Part shown: positions 34,282-44,725 of the stretch, one piece after another
Numbering within the stretch: position 1 is the first letter of the stretch
Layout: every line of letters starts with the position of its first letter
Origin: Phytophthora sp. 'mugwort'
Taxonomy: Eukaryota > Oomycota > Peronosporomycetes > Peronosporales > Peronosporaceae
Direction: 5' to 3'
Length of the DNA: 64,000 nt
Assembly (NCBI GenBank): GCA_033558025.1
Contig: JAUCEF010000014.1
Span: 930,001-994,000, forward strand
Position numbers and translations under genes: made by a program
The notes under the pieces: generated by a model
The model's input: only the letters and a program-made list of their open reading frames with translations
The model's database searches: none
What the model was told of the DNA's origin: nothing

Positions 34282-34409
34282 GCGGACCCCGACCGGTCCG
34301 GTAATTCCGTTGCCGTACCTCCCGACGGGCTTACATTACTGCCACGCGGACCCCGACCGTTCCGGAAATTCCGCTGCCGTACTTTCCGACGATCTTACAT
34401 TACTGACAC
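34282..34409. repeat. 64-bp tandem duplication in Gypsy C
   Basis: Two units start at 34282 and 34346 with GCGGACCCCGACCG and end CTTACATTACTG-CAC; a third start (GCGGACCT) follows at 34410. They lie between RNase H and integrase. The unit length is not a multiple of three, so it shifts the frame. Confidence 0.9.
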
Positions 34410-34469
34410 GCGGACCTCTTCACGTCTCCTTTTGGAACGAAGACGCTAGAAAAAGTCAAGAGACACGCT

Positions 34470-35290
34470 TACTGGCCGGTACAAGGACGTCGAAGCATAT
34501 TTGCGTGCGTGTGATAAGTGCGGTGGAGGAAAAGGTTCCCGTCCCTGGAGTGCCGGCCTAATGCAATGGATGCCTGTCGCGGACCTCTCTGGACCGTTCT
34601 CGCTGCTTTTAGTGGATGCGATCGGGCTCTTACCGGTCACGGACAGTGGCAACCAGTAAATATTTGTGTTTGTTGACTATTTCACGAGATGGGCTAAGGC
34701 GCTCGCCGTAGAACGGTTAGACTCGATTACGTTCGTCGACACGATGTTAAATGAAGTGGTCGCTCGTCACAGTGTCCCGTCACGGTTGTTAATTGATAAC
34801 GGATCGAATTTCACGTACGAGGTGGCCAAGTCCTTCTATCAGACTTTGTGTATTAAGAAGTTGTTCGGTGCCGCTTACCATCCTCAAACACAAAGACTCG
34901 TGGAACGGTTCAACGGCGCACTCTTTGGAATGCTGAGAATGCATGTGAGTGAGGCGCAGAATGATTGGGACGTGTATCTACCCAGGGTCCTGTTCGCGTA
35001 CAGAACGGCTTGTTACGAAGCTCTCGGAGACTCCCCGTTCTTCTCGTTGTACGGGTGTGATCCCGTGTTGTCTCTAGATGTAGCTTTCCTGAAACTAGGG
35101 ACCAAATGGAATAGTAATGAGGTCGTTCGATGCCGTCGGGAACTGAACCGTTCCTTAAGAGCCTCGAGACATCTAGTCGAGCGCTCAGCTGGTGAAAGCC
35201 CAAGATCGACATGAGCGTCGACTGGAAAGACAAGTTGCTGTGCGCTACGAAGTGGGTGACCCAGTATGGGTGTATCAACATTTAGTGCTC
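34470..35290 (+). pseudogene. Gypsy C integrase
   Basis: A zinc-binding remnant (YLRACDKCGGGKGSRP, about 34500) is followed by the core. The first catalytic Asp is in LLLVDAIGLLPV (about 34610), the second in SRLLIDNGSNFTYEV (about 34790) and Glu in RLVERFNGALFG (about 34905). From 34666 to 35214 the frame is open for 182 codons, and it ends with VRYEVGDPVWVYQHL, the start of the C-terminal module, after a shift. A stop at 34659 breaks the core between the first Asp and the rest. Confidence 0.85.
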
Positions 35291-35980
35291 CAAGAGGTGA
35301 GACCCGAACGAAGCTCGCATTTCCATGGCACGGTCAGTACCGTGTAATGGAACGGATCAAGGACAACACTTAACGGATCGAGATTCCGTCGCACCCCCGA
35401 CCGTATGGTCCCCGTGAACGTGAACCGCTAGAAGCGTTACCGAGGCAGGTGGACGCGACCGTACGTAGCTGAAGTCCGCCGGACCTCGATGATGAAGAGG
35501 AAGATGGACCCTTAGACGAGTCCGACCTCCCTCAGTCTAGCTTCATGGAACGAAGAACGATCGGACGTGAGGATACTGTGATTATTGGAACAGGTGTCCC
35601 GCTACGCGAGATAGTTGCGAAAGAGTAGTGAACCGGTCCGTGGAATACCTGGCGGTCACCGCGAACTATTAGACGATTTTGGCTACCGAGAGCGGTACTC
35701 ACACACGCGTACGAAACTTTGATTTTATCTTACGAACCAGCCGGAAGAAAGATGAAGGATTTGCCACATTTGCCAAGAAGGGCCCGTCTGGCTGATGCTA
35801 ACGCCGAGTAGATGACGATTATCTACTTCTGATGTAGTCGCGAAAGGAGTGAATGGTTATCGAGTTCGAGTGGAATGGTCATACTATGGATTAAATTAGG
35901 GACTCGAGAACGGAAAGAGAGTGGAGTGATTTTATTTGTGTATTTCTTTAATTTTTGAACGAAGAAGTAAGCCCAGGATC

Positions 35981-37478
35981 TTACTTAGTTCCCCCAATCG
36001 TCGCCTTGTGGGGATTCGTGCTCGTGGTGACTTCATCGGTGCTGGAAAAAGCTTCGTCGCTATGAGGCTTGTCTTCATCGTTGGCGTCCTCCGCAGACGC
36101 GTCTTGGTCAACTTCCCCGTCGGCGTCTTCTTGCTGGTCGTCTTCGTCGTCGGAGCTGGACTGCTCGAAAGTGGCTCGTGGCTTGGCGGTTTTGCGGGGC
36201 TTCGTCAGGAGGATCGGCGGTGTTGGGGCAAGTACTGTAAATCCGGCCTCATCTTCCAAATCATAGTCTTCGTATCCCTGCTCGGATAGCTTGAACGCCT
36301 TCTCGTCGTACACGGCGACCCTTTTGCCGCCCAGAATTAGCTTGACAACCTCGACTTGAGTAACGTTGAGCGTTGTATCGGAGAGAAGGGCCTTTCAATG
36401 GCCGCTGGAACGGTTGCCGACCCACGAAGGAACTGGTGGGGAGCCGCCCGCGACGTCGAGCTTCACGCGGGCTAGCGCCTTGTCGGACAGGCGCTGGTGC
36501 GGTTTGCCCTTGGGATTAAGCAGCTGCATCTGCTCGAGAAACTATGGAATAAATGAGTTGCCGTCGACGTCGACGAGAAGCGGGTCTACCGTGCGGGTGA
36601 TTACACTGTTATAACGGGAACGGTCACGTCGTAATAAGGTGACGAGGTCTTCTCGGCGTGGGCCGGTGGTGTACTTGGCCTCGACCGAGTGTTTGGACGC
36701 CTTGCCAACCAGCCACATCATATTATCGTGGGCACCATTCTCGTACTTGTCTAAGAAGCCGTAATATCCGAACTTCCCTATGTGAGACTGAGGAACTTGA
36801 TCCTGGCGATAACGGCGTTCGGATTCTGCTTGCGACGCACATCTGACTTGGTAGTGGGTGCATACGGTGCACGGTAAAGAACAGGCGGCGAAAGCGCATC
36901 CAAACGCGCTAGTGCGGAAGGTGAAGGATCTTGTGTTGCTTGGGGTCGTACCAAACCCGTTGTGATCTGCAAGGGTACGCGGTGCCGAACGGTTGCTTGC
37001 CTTGGTCGTGTGTTGCTTGCTGAATCTGGGCAATGCATTTCTTGATTTGATCGGGAGTGTCGTCGGGCAAGTGGAGGTTGAAAGTTGCGAAACGGCCTTC
37101 TTTTTCTTGGTGGCAGTCTTCTGTTTCGCCAGGAGCTTGATCAAGCGCGCCTGAGCCACATACGGCGTAAAAGTGGGTGCTTGGGAGGGGGTTTGCCGTT
37201 GACCATCGAAACGTACGGAGGCAGCAGTACAACTGGGCTTGCAAGGAATCCTGGTTTGTCTTGGAGTACGGAGACAACCAGTTCGTCAAGGGCTTCGAGC
37301 CCCGTTGATTCCAATTGGCGACGAGGTGTTCTCGGACCTCCGACCACATTACAATTTAGGTAGTGGTCGGGGTCGGTGTACGTCGTCTCCTCATCTAGGA
37401 GGACTCGGAGCTGATCGACGGCCTCTTCATAGGCGGATGGCTTCTGAGGCAGGGACTTGGTCATGGCTGGAGAACTGA
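35981..37478 (-). pseudogene. Antisense ORF after the integrase of Gypsy C, conserved but unknown protein
   Basis: The minus strand carries one protein in about five frame segments. It starts at the ATG at 37478 (MTKSLPQKPSAYEEAVDQLR), with YTDPDHYLNCNVVGGPRTPR and LVVSVLQDKPGFLASPVVLL, then HLPDDTPDQIKKCIAQIQQA and AYPCRSQRVWYDPKQHKILH. Next come KFGYYGFLDKYENGAHDNMM and EAKYTTGPRREDLVTLLRRD, then MQLLNPKGKPHQRLSDKALA, and an acidic tail (QSSSDDEDDQQEDADGEVDQ) to the stop at 35981. Its reconstructable length is about 490 residues. I recognise the sequence type as recurring next to Phytophthora retroelements but know no domain in it. It lies opposite to gag-pol. Frameshifts make this copy non-functional. 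Confidence 0.65.
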
Positions 37479-37974
37479 GGCTTGTTGGAGGAATTGCGGA
37501 CTGAGAAGAATTTGAGAAGAATTTGGGAATGGCGGAACTCTCTTCTGATTGATGTGTTCTGACCACACTCCCTTCTCTCCTTCTGGGTGAGACAGGACGT
37601 CATGGTTGGGAACCGTTCCCGGAAAATTTGTCGTTTGTCCGTTTGTGAACGACAAATATTTAAAATGTTTGATGGATATTTCGGAGTCGAGGGCCGGATC
37701 TATTTGAGGAACAGACTACAAACAGAGACTAGAACTGTCCAGTGAGGGGCCCCAGTCAAGAACGGTCTGTGGAATACGGGTTGTGATGGATAGCTACTGT
37801 ATGATTGACAGGTGCTGCCCCGATCAAGTTTGGCCTTTGGTAAGTCCGGTTATAGTGTAATTTTACCGGTACTGGGATGGAGCTAATCTATGAACTAGTT
37901 GGATAGGGTGTCCGGTGGAGAGAAACGGCCGCGACGGCCGGATACGAAGCCGCCGGATCCTTCCGTAAAGAATT

Positions 37975-38357
37975 TGTAACGGGGTTACACGAAGGTAACA
38001 CGAGTGTAGCCGTGCTACGTGTCACCTTGCAGTAAGTGGTACTTGGTACCACTTGGATTAACATGATTCCAGTACGCAGCCACAGGGCCACTCGATATGC
38101 ATCTGACTAGGTTTAACTATGGAAGATAGTTATCATACATTTACACCACTGGCGGCTTTGCCGCAGATAGCAAACAAATAACAGTTCAGTTTTAGTATCA
38201 AAAAGAGTATTGCCCTAGGTTTAGGAATACTGACTTTTGAGTTTCCAGTGGTATATCTAAGCCTCTGCGGAGACCTTAGGGGTTAGGATATCCACAGCTA
38301 ATACTCGGGGAGTCATACGTCTTCTTCTGACGCACTACGCGACGCAGCCCCGCTGCA
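37975..38357 (+). repeat. Gypsy D 5' LTR
   Basis: This 383-bp sequence starts TGTAACGGGGTTACACGAAG and ends GCAGCCCCGCTGCA. It matches 42464-42860 in inverted orientation almost throughout. The primer-binding site follows directly. The bases before it are GAATT. Confidence 0.92.
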
Positions 38358-38374
38358 CCTGGTAGCACTTGTAG
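38358..38374 (+). other. Primer-binding site of Gypsy D
   Basis: CC then TGGTAGCACTTGT lies immediately after the LTR end, identical to the site of Gypsy B at 27238-27252. Confidence 0.75.
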
Positions 38375-38415
38375 TCAACCCCGCACCTGAGCCTTAGGAC
38401 TATTCCTTGGTGAGG

Positions 38416-39340
38416 ATGGAGCAGACAGCGTTTTCTAACCTGACCCAGAGCCAGCAAGACGAGCTGAAAAAAGCTTATGTCTTTGCTCGGCCCTGAGGGC
38501 ATAACGCATCTTGCTTCGCAAGGACCGGGCGCGGTGAACGCGCGTCTGGAGCCGTTCTCAAGCTACTAGAATTCTCTGTTGGAGCAGCTCCAGCAGAGGA
38601 TGTCGGCGTCTGCACCTACGTCGACGACATTGCAGGATGGGACCTCGCGTCATAAACCGCTCATCGTGAGTGTCTAGACTTTTGAAGGAAAGGAGAGGGA
38701 GAACCTCAAGTTGTGGATCCGTGAGATCGAAACGGTGATGGGATCGGCCATGTTCCATACTGAGCAATAGCGCGTGTCGCTAGCGATCTCGAAGCTCATT
38801 GGCCGAGCGCGAGAGGGGGAGATCACGTGCGGCACGTCGGTGGACACGGCCTTCCCGAGCTGGGAGGAGCTGAAACACCGGCTTTCGCAAGTGTTTGCTC
38901 CGCCTAATCGGGCATATCGCGTGAGGTCACGCTTTCTGACTACCCGCCAGGGTAAGAAGGACTTGGTGGACTTCGTCCAGGAGTTGCGAACTCTGATCGC
39001 CGACATGGCGGCCGATCCTCTGCCAGAGGCACTGACTGTGACAGCGTTTATGGAGGGCCCCCGCACTGGCGTGGCCAGGACGGAAGTCTTCCGCACTCAC
39101 CCTTCCTCATTGGAAAAGGCCGTGAGAGTGGCGTTGAACGCCGAGTTCAACTTCAAGTCTTCTCGACTTGGCTGGGGCGTTGCTAACGCTACTCCGTCCG
39201 ATGGACCGGTTCCTATGGAGCTCAGCTACGCTAAGATGAGGAAGCTGGGCTTCATGCTGCCGAGCAGCGTATGGGTGTTCCTCGGTGCTTGATCTGCCGA
39301 AGCACCACCCATTTGAGGGCAACCTGCCCGTCGCGCAGGT
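38416..39340 (+). pseudogene. gag: Gypsy D gag with intact zinc knuckle
   Basis: The ATG at 38416 (MEQTAFSNLTQSQQDELKKA) lies 58 bp after the LTR. After shifts and stops, the core is open from 38774: ISKLIGRAREGEITCGTSVD, WEELKHRLSQVFAPPNRAYR and VDFVQELRTLIADMAADPLP. A further shift gives CLICRSTTHLRATC at about 39286-39327, a complete CX2CX4HX4C zinc knuckle. Nucleocapsid function is inferred from the family. Confidence 0.8.
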
Positions 39341-39579
39341 GGCGTCAAGCTCCTACGAGCCTTCGCTCTGCATCGAGCCAAGCCATCGGCTCGTCGCGGG
39401 GAAACGGCGACACTTAGTAGGCGCGGGGCGTCCTGCTGGGGAAGAACTGAGTTCTGTTGAGCCTCATGGAGGTGGAGGGCAACAGGGCCCAGCCCCAGAG
39501 AGAGCCGTACTCTCTAACACGGAACGTGTATGCAAGCCGGGCTTGCTCGTCGTTGAGGCGACGGTGAACGGCTTGAAAA

Positions 39580-39920
39580 GCCATGGATCATATTGATCGA
39601 TTCCGGAGCGTCGGGCAACTACGCTCGACGCCCCACGATGGAAGGAAGTCAGCAATCGCTGAGGCGCTCAGGGAGCGCAGGAGTGACATCATCACAGTTA
39701 GTCTAGCGACGGGGACCCATGTCACGGTGCCCAAGGTTCCTGTGCACCTGGGCGTGAAGTTTCTCGACTTCGATAGCGTGGAACGCTGTAAGGTCCTGGA
39801 CCTGGATTCGAGGTACGACCTCATCATGGGCATGGTATGGCTGGAACGTGATGAGCCAGGATTGATTGGAGATCGAAGACCTTGGGCACAACGCGCTTTA
39901 CTCCTGGTGGAACTTTGGTG
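39580..39920 (+). pseudogene. Gypsy D aspartic protease
   Basis: PWIILIDSGASGNYARRP (about 39583-39640) gives the DSG active site. The next frame continues HVTVPKVPVHLGVKFLDFDS and DLDSRYDLIMGMVWLERDEP (39805-39860), the usual end of this protease. One frameshift separates the halves. Confidence 0.8.
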
Positions 39921-40085
39921 AGTCATGAACCCACCCCTGCTAGGAAGCAAAAGCGCTTTTGGAGCGGGCACTGGACCGAGTCGGTCAACGTGCTGGACAT
40001 CGGAGTATCCGAACTTGTAGACACAGAAGGTGTCGAGGACACAAGTCCCGAAGCAGTGCTCGTGGGCTGTGACTGGAGCGGCAGT

Positions 40086-40347
40086 AACCCGCTGGGTGAC
40101 ACAGGTGACATGTGTCACGACAACGACACTCGTCCCGATGACGGTGTGTCGTTACACGTCATGCGCGGCGTGGCCGACAGTATGCCGGGGCATCAAGGCC
40201 GCGGGCCTCAGAATGCAGGTGGAGCGGCAGGCAATCCGCTGGGTGACATTGGTCACGACAGTGAGATTCATCACGACGACGAGTCGTTACTACACGCCAT
40301 GCGTGGTGTTGCCGGCCTTGGGCCGGGCCATCAAGGCCGTGGCCCAC
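40086..40347 (+). repeat. In-frame tandem repeat in the protease-RT linker of Gypsy D
   Basis: Two copies of a 38-49-residue unit start with NPLGD at 40086 and 40233, and each ends with HQGRGP (MRGVAD-MPGHQGRGP and MRGVAGLGPGHQGRGP). The 147-bp spacing keeps the frame. Gypsy B shows a different repeat at the same domain boundary. Confidence 0.85.
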
Positions 40348-40756
40348 TGATGGAGGTGACGTGGCACGTAATCCACGTGGAGGAGACTGTGAGCACCGCC
40401 GCTCTGAGATGGTTGTCGGTCAAGACTTTTCTTGGGTGAAACGCACATTGTGCAAGCACCTGGAGACGCAGCTGATGTGACTGTTAGGACCTCTCCGAAG
40501 CAAACAGTCTCACCGGGGAGAAGGCTGCAACGCCAAGCGTCAGCAATGCGACGCAGAGCGTCTGATGTGTCTAGCATGACAAGTGAAGATACTCCTGGTG
40601 ATAGCGAGCGGTTATATACACTCGTCAAAGGAGGGACAGGGGGAGTCGATGGCGATATCCGTCTAGAGACTATTCCCACTGCGGACGCTCTGTTGGAGCT
40701 GGACGAGATGTCCATGGCGAGTTCGGCGACGCCTTGAAGGCCGGAAGTTAGCCGAG

Positions 40757-41157
40757 ATGGTCATTCTACGACCTGAGGAGGAGTTAAACTGGTCGTCGGG
40801 TTGGGATAAAGTAGTCCTTGAGGACTTTAAGAAGGCGCTGAATGCGCGGGCAGGATCCTCGATCCTCCAGGACGCCTCGGATCCGTACTACCCTTTGGTG
40901 AAGGAGTATCAATACGTGGTCTTGAAGGAACCTCCCACGAGGCTACCCGGATCGAGGTGTACGTCAGGAGATTGACCTAGTTCCGGGAACCAAATACTGC
41001 GTGACAAGGCAGTAGCCTTTGCCACGAGAACAGTGTGACGTCATTGACGCGTTCTTCCGTGCTAAGCTCGAGGCGGCTATGGTGCGCGAGAGCAAGTCTT
41101 CACACTCAACGCCTACGTTCTGTGTGTCAGAAAGCTGATGGCAAGTGGCGAATCGTT
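40757..41157 (+). pseudogene. Gypsy D reverse transcriptase, N-terminal part up to the inversion
   Basis: The pre-RT block DPYYPLVKEYQYVVLKEPPT lies at about 40880-40940. RT follows in changing frames through the DLVPGT-, REQCDVIDAFFRAKLEA- and FCVRK-type blocks and ends at GKWRIV (41140-41157). The next base begins unrelated sequence. The matching continuation is on the other strand at 47107. Confidence 0.8.
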
Positions 41158-41339
41158 GTCTCCATCCCACGGGTCAAGCACTTGCCACCACTCCGAACGT
41201 TCCGTTCACACAGACCTGTCCGTCGTCAGCACTTACCTACATGACCTCCATCCTCGTCGCTCGGCCGCTATTTGGCAAATGACCCACAGTCCCTCTCAAC
41301 CGGGAACAGGGACGAGACACAGACCGTTGCCCAACCCGA

Positions 41340-42463
41340 CCTGGGCTGACGGTATAGTGAAGGTAGGTGAGGCCAGGCCCGACTCGCTTACTCGTAAAGC
41401 ACATACTTCAACCAATGGGTGTCGACCAGTTCCTCAGCCGTGACCGTCGCGCAAGCGTGACCCAGACCGACCCAGATGATAACCTCCGTCTGGACTCGGG
41501 ACATCCTCCCTGACTGAAGCTCGTTGGTCTCGATGAGCATGGGTCGTACGGTGGGCTTCTTCGGCACGGCTTTCTACCATTCGCACGCTATTCACGCTGT
41601 TCCGCGGCCCTTTGACTTTGACTCGGAACGGTTTGGCGGGGATGGTTTCCTCCTCCCTTCATCCACCAGAACGCTTCACTGAGCCATTCCGCTTGCTCTT
41701 ATTCCTCAACTGCTTTGTACCAAGGAGCATAACCATCACCAGCCATCTTGCAGGGTGTACGCCCGCAAGTAGACGTTTCATACAACCGCCAGCAGCGGTT
41801 GCTGAAACCTACCACCAATATACCAATATGTTCATATTGAAGCTCAGCAAAGCATGGATCTCTACTAGGCCGACATAGCCAACCGTTCCGTCCAAATCGA
41901 CAAATCGATAGTTGATAGCAACCACCAAAGCGAAAACCCCAAGTAGTCCTCGACAAGCCCACTCCACTAGTTCGTACGAGTACAGCACTCCGTAGAACGT
42001 GGCGTACGTCACTATCGTTACGGCCGTCCAGAACGCTTGTCCGACGAGTCAAGCGCGGTTATCCGTCGGCTTCCATTCCAGTCCGATCCCGGTCACGTAC
42101 CGCACCGTAGATTGCCAGGTGGCTCCACCGTGTTCGGCAAGAACACGCACCAGTACTCGTGAATGACATCCATCCACTTATACAGAAGTCGACCCAACCC
42201 TTGCTGGTGCTCTCGACTCGCCATCAACACGACCATAGGCGTAGCCACAAAGCCTCGTAGATTTTCAACAGTCTGGTACAGCGAGGTTGGCCCCGCACGG
42301 TTGGTCCCCACACGTACCGTCGGTATCGCCACACGCATGACTAGGCGAGCGCAGCCCAATTGTAGACGAATATACTGGTAGCCGAGAACAATCGAGCGGC
42401 CAACCCTCGCAGAGGCTCAGTGACCGTCCAGATCACGATCCCGACGACAAGATACAGAAGTTC
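41340..42463 (-). pseudogene. Possible membrane protein ORF interrupted by Gypsy D (envelope position of Gypsy C)
   Basis: The minus strand, read away from the 3' LTR, encodes hydrophobic segments in several frames: ELLYLVVGIVIWTVTEPLRG directly at the LTR border, SLYQTVENLRGFVATPMVVL, then ATFYGVLYSYELVEWACRGL with LLGVFALVVAINYRF, and LVEIHALLSFNMNILVYWW. Undoing the inversion puts it on +, downstream of 37876-37974, whose frame (MELIYELVG, stop, then YEAAGSFRKEF) runs in phase into it across the target site. The result is a plus-strand ORF with at least four likely membrane segments downstream of the Gypsy C integrase. It has stops and shifts. No family was recognised. Confidence 0.45.
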
Positions 42464-42860
42464 TGCAGCGGGGCTGCGTAGCGTAGTGTGTCAGAGGAAG
42501 ACGTATGACTCCCCGAGTATTAGCTGTGGCTATCCTAACCCCTAAGGTCTCCGCAGAGGCTTAGATTCCTCTAGCTATACCATTAGAGACTTAAATAGTC
42601 AGTATCCTAAACCTAGGGCAATACTCTCTTTGATGCTATAACGGAACTGTTATTCGTTTGCTTATCTGCGGCAAAGCCGCCTGTGGTGTAAATGTATGAC
42701 TCTAACTATCTACCATAGTTAAACCTAGTCAAATACATATCGAGTGGCCCTGTGGCTACGTACTGAAATCCCGTTAATCCAAGTGGTACCAAGTACCATT
42801 TACTGCAAGTTGACACGTAGCACGGCTACACTCGTGTTACCTTCGTGTAACCCCGTTACA
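42464..42860 (-). repeat. Gypsy D 3' LTR
   Basis: It is the inverted copy of 37975-38357, 397 bp, with the same ends. On its inner side (to the right on +) lies a purine tract in element direction, GTGGGGGAGAG, directly next to TGTAACG; this marks it as the 3' LTR of the minus-strand half. The outer flank is GAACT in element direction. Confidence 0.92.
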
Positions 42861-42871
42861 CTCTCCCCCAC
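42861..42871 (-). other. Polypurine tract of Gypsy D
   Basis: On the minus strand GTGGGGGAGAG directly precedes the LTR start TGTAACG, the position where plus-strand DNA synthesis is primed. Confidence 0.75.
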
Positions 42872-43066
42872 TAAACCGAGGACACACCGTATCCACGAGG
42901 GTCTGATTGTATCAATCACCAAAGACTCGGAACCTTCCGTTCCAAGAGAGTTTCACTGTGTTTGTTCCGCATCGAGTGTTTGCGCTCAGATGTCAACAGC
43001 CAATTGGTCTTTTGACCTTCCCCGTTTGCCTCGCGACAACAGCTACGCCGCGGGCTAGGCCCCTCT

Positions 43067-44725
43067 GTGTCTCCGACACCTTCGTTAGCCTCGTCATCCC
43101 GTACGGAAGAGGTCTCTGACCGCGCGCCACCCGCACCCTCGAGGCTGTCGGTGCAAGAGTATCACTCAGCGCACAAGCGCCGATACGCTCAAAAGACCAT
43201 GAATGGAGGCGGCGAAGCCGCTGGAAGCAGTGCCCCCGTGCGCTTGGCGCGAGACGTCCTCTTTGACGACCTTAAGGAAGGTGAAGAGGAGGTCGACTGC
43301 ACTGAGTCCATGACCGCTAGTAGCCCTGTCCGCTCGCCGAGCCCGCGCCACCAACTGCGTTCTCCGAATCCGTTCGAGCCTTCGACTCCACGAGTCTTAC
43401 GCAATGCGCTTCCGCTTCCTTCGCGCGGAACAGAAGATGATCCCAGGGGATCAGGTGTCGTCACCAATCCTTTGGACGAAGTTCAGGAATAATACTTGTT
43501 GCTGATCCGCAGCTCCCACGCTCGAGGCGGCCTATGGATCGGCCATTGCTTTCCCCGTCACGTCGTGACTATGGTTTCGAGCCTCGCGATCCCAGCGAAG
43601 TGGCTCGCCGAGCAGCATTGGAGTTGCTTAACATATGTTATTGGGCCGGCGGCCGCAACGCCCGACGTGCCCGCCGCGCGGGAGTCTCTCAGAGAGAAAC
43701 TTGACTCCTCAAGTGACTACTCAGCGCGAATATCGTCAGCGCCTGCAAGTACAAGCTCGGCACGACTCGGTTCCACCGATGCGGTCTTATCCAGTCGTGC
43801 TCCTATCAGGAGAGACGTCTTGGGAAGACGGTGGACAGTTCCAAAGTTAGGAGGAAGGAGCTCGCAAGCTCTCTTTCATTGATGCCCTTCAGGCTAGTTT
43901 CACTGAAACTGATGTTCGAGTCGAACGTCGACTCCGTTTCGAGTTTGCGAAACTCAAGGCGAAAGTGAATTACCCCCCTGCCTACCGGCCTCGCCTCCAG
44001 GGTTCTCTCGCACTCGGTGCTTCTGCTGTCACATCTAGCGGCTCTCACGCTCGTGAGGCCGCTCCTCTTCAAGCCCAGAGCGACAGCTCTGCTGCTGGCC
44101 TTGGCCCCCCAGCGGATATTGCCGGAAAGCGCCAGGCGAGCGATGCCTCGGTCGCTGGCCCTCGGGGCTCTGCTGGTCGCGTCGATCGAAGCGTCCACGA
44201 CGTCAGGGCAATCTTGCCGGAGGGAAACCTCATACTCCCAAGAGTTCTGTGAGTGAGGATAACCCCTCTACTTCACAAGATATTGGGTACGACCCTGGCG
44301 ACGACGCCGCGATATGCGCTCCACATGATAGTGAGAAGTTCCCTGCTCATCGAGCAACGGCGGTGGAGATCGATGACTCGCTGGATCCTCGCGCTGCGAG
44401 TTGCAGTGATCTGCTAGCGGTCGAGAGGCGGATGCAAACCTTGTTCGACTCGCTGCACTGGGCGACGAGTCACCGTGACCGACTCGCTGACGAGATTGAT
44501 GCTTTGCACCATCGGGTCGACTGGCTTCAGTCTCCTGGCTCGGTTGCCAACCGACTGGAGCTCCCGGAGCAGTCCCCTGCGCGTCGCTTCGAAGCGCTGG
44601 TCCGTTGCCTCGCTGGGCTACGTGGTCAGTTGGACCTCCTCGTGCGCCTCCAGCGCTTCGGCCAGCCACCGGCTGTGGTGCCAAGGCCTCCGCGCTCACC
44701 CGAGCCGGGTCCCGATATGAGTTAA
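43067..44725 (+). pseudogene. Antisense ORFs opposite the 3' part of Gypsy D
   Basis: On the strand opposite to D's integrase and chromodomain, long open pieces follow each other. 43067-43492 is Pro/Ser-rich (VRSPSPRHQLRSPNPFEPST). A shifted frame has AALELLNICYWAGGRNARRA (about 43612-43670). Another at 43835-44252 gives FIDALQASFTETDVRVERRL. 44249-44725 is 158 unbroken codons with a leucine-rich helical stretch (DRLADEIDALHHRVDWLQSP). The last piece overlaps the chromodomain-coding stretch on the other strand. Its opposite frame there is an Ala/Gly/Arg linker, so this strand may be the constrained one. Function unknown. Confidence 0.5.

Larger units (their letters stand above)
28430..37974 (+). 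mobile_element. Ty3/Gypsy-like element with extra ORFs (element C)
   Basis: On + the order is gag, long pre-protease region, aspartic protease, RT, RNase H and integrase (to about 35290), followed by a minus-strand ORF (35981-37478) and the start of a plus-strand membrane-protein ORF (37876) that Gypsy D interrupts. No LTR was recognised at either end. The element is unusually rich in the octamer GGAACGGT. All domains are broken. Confidence 0.7.

Noticed and set aside
35936..36289. 117-codon plus frame rich in Val/Leu/Phe
   Set aside because: It is the reverse of the acidic tail of the antisense ORF; its hydrophobic look comes from complementing Asp/Glu codons.
41300..42463. Reading the membrane ORF as part of Gypsy D
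   Set aside because: It lies outside the LTR border and target duplication of D, so it belongs to the insertion site.
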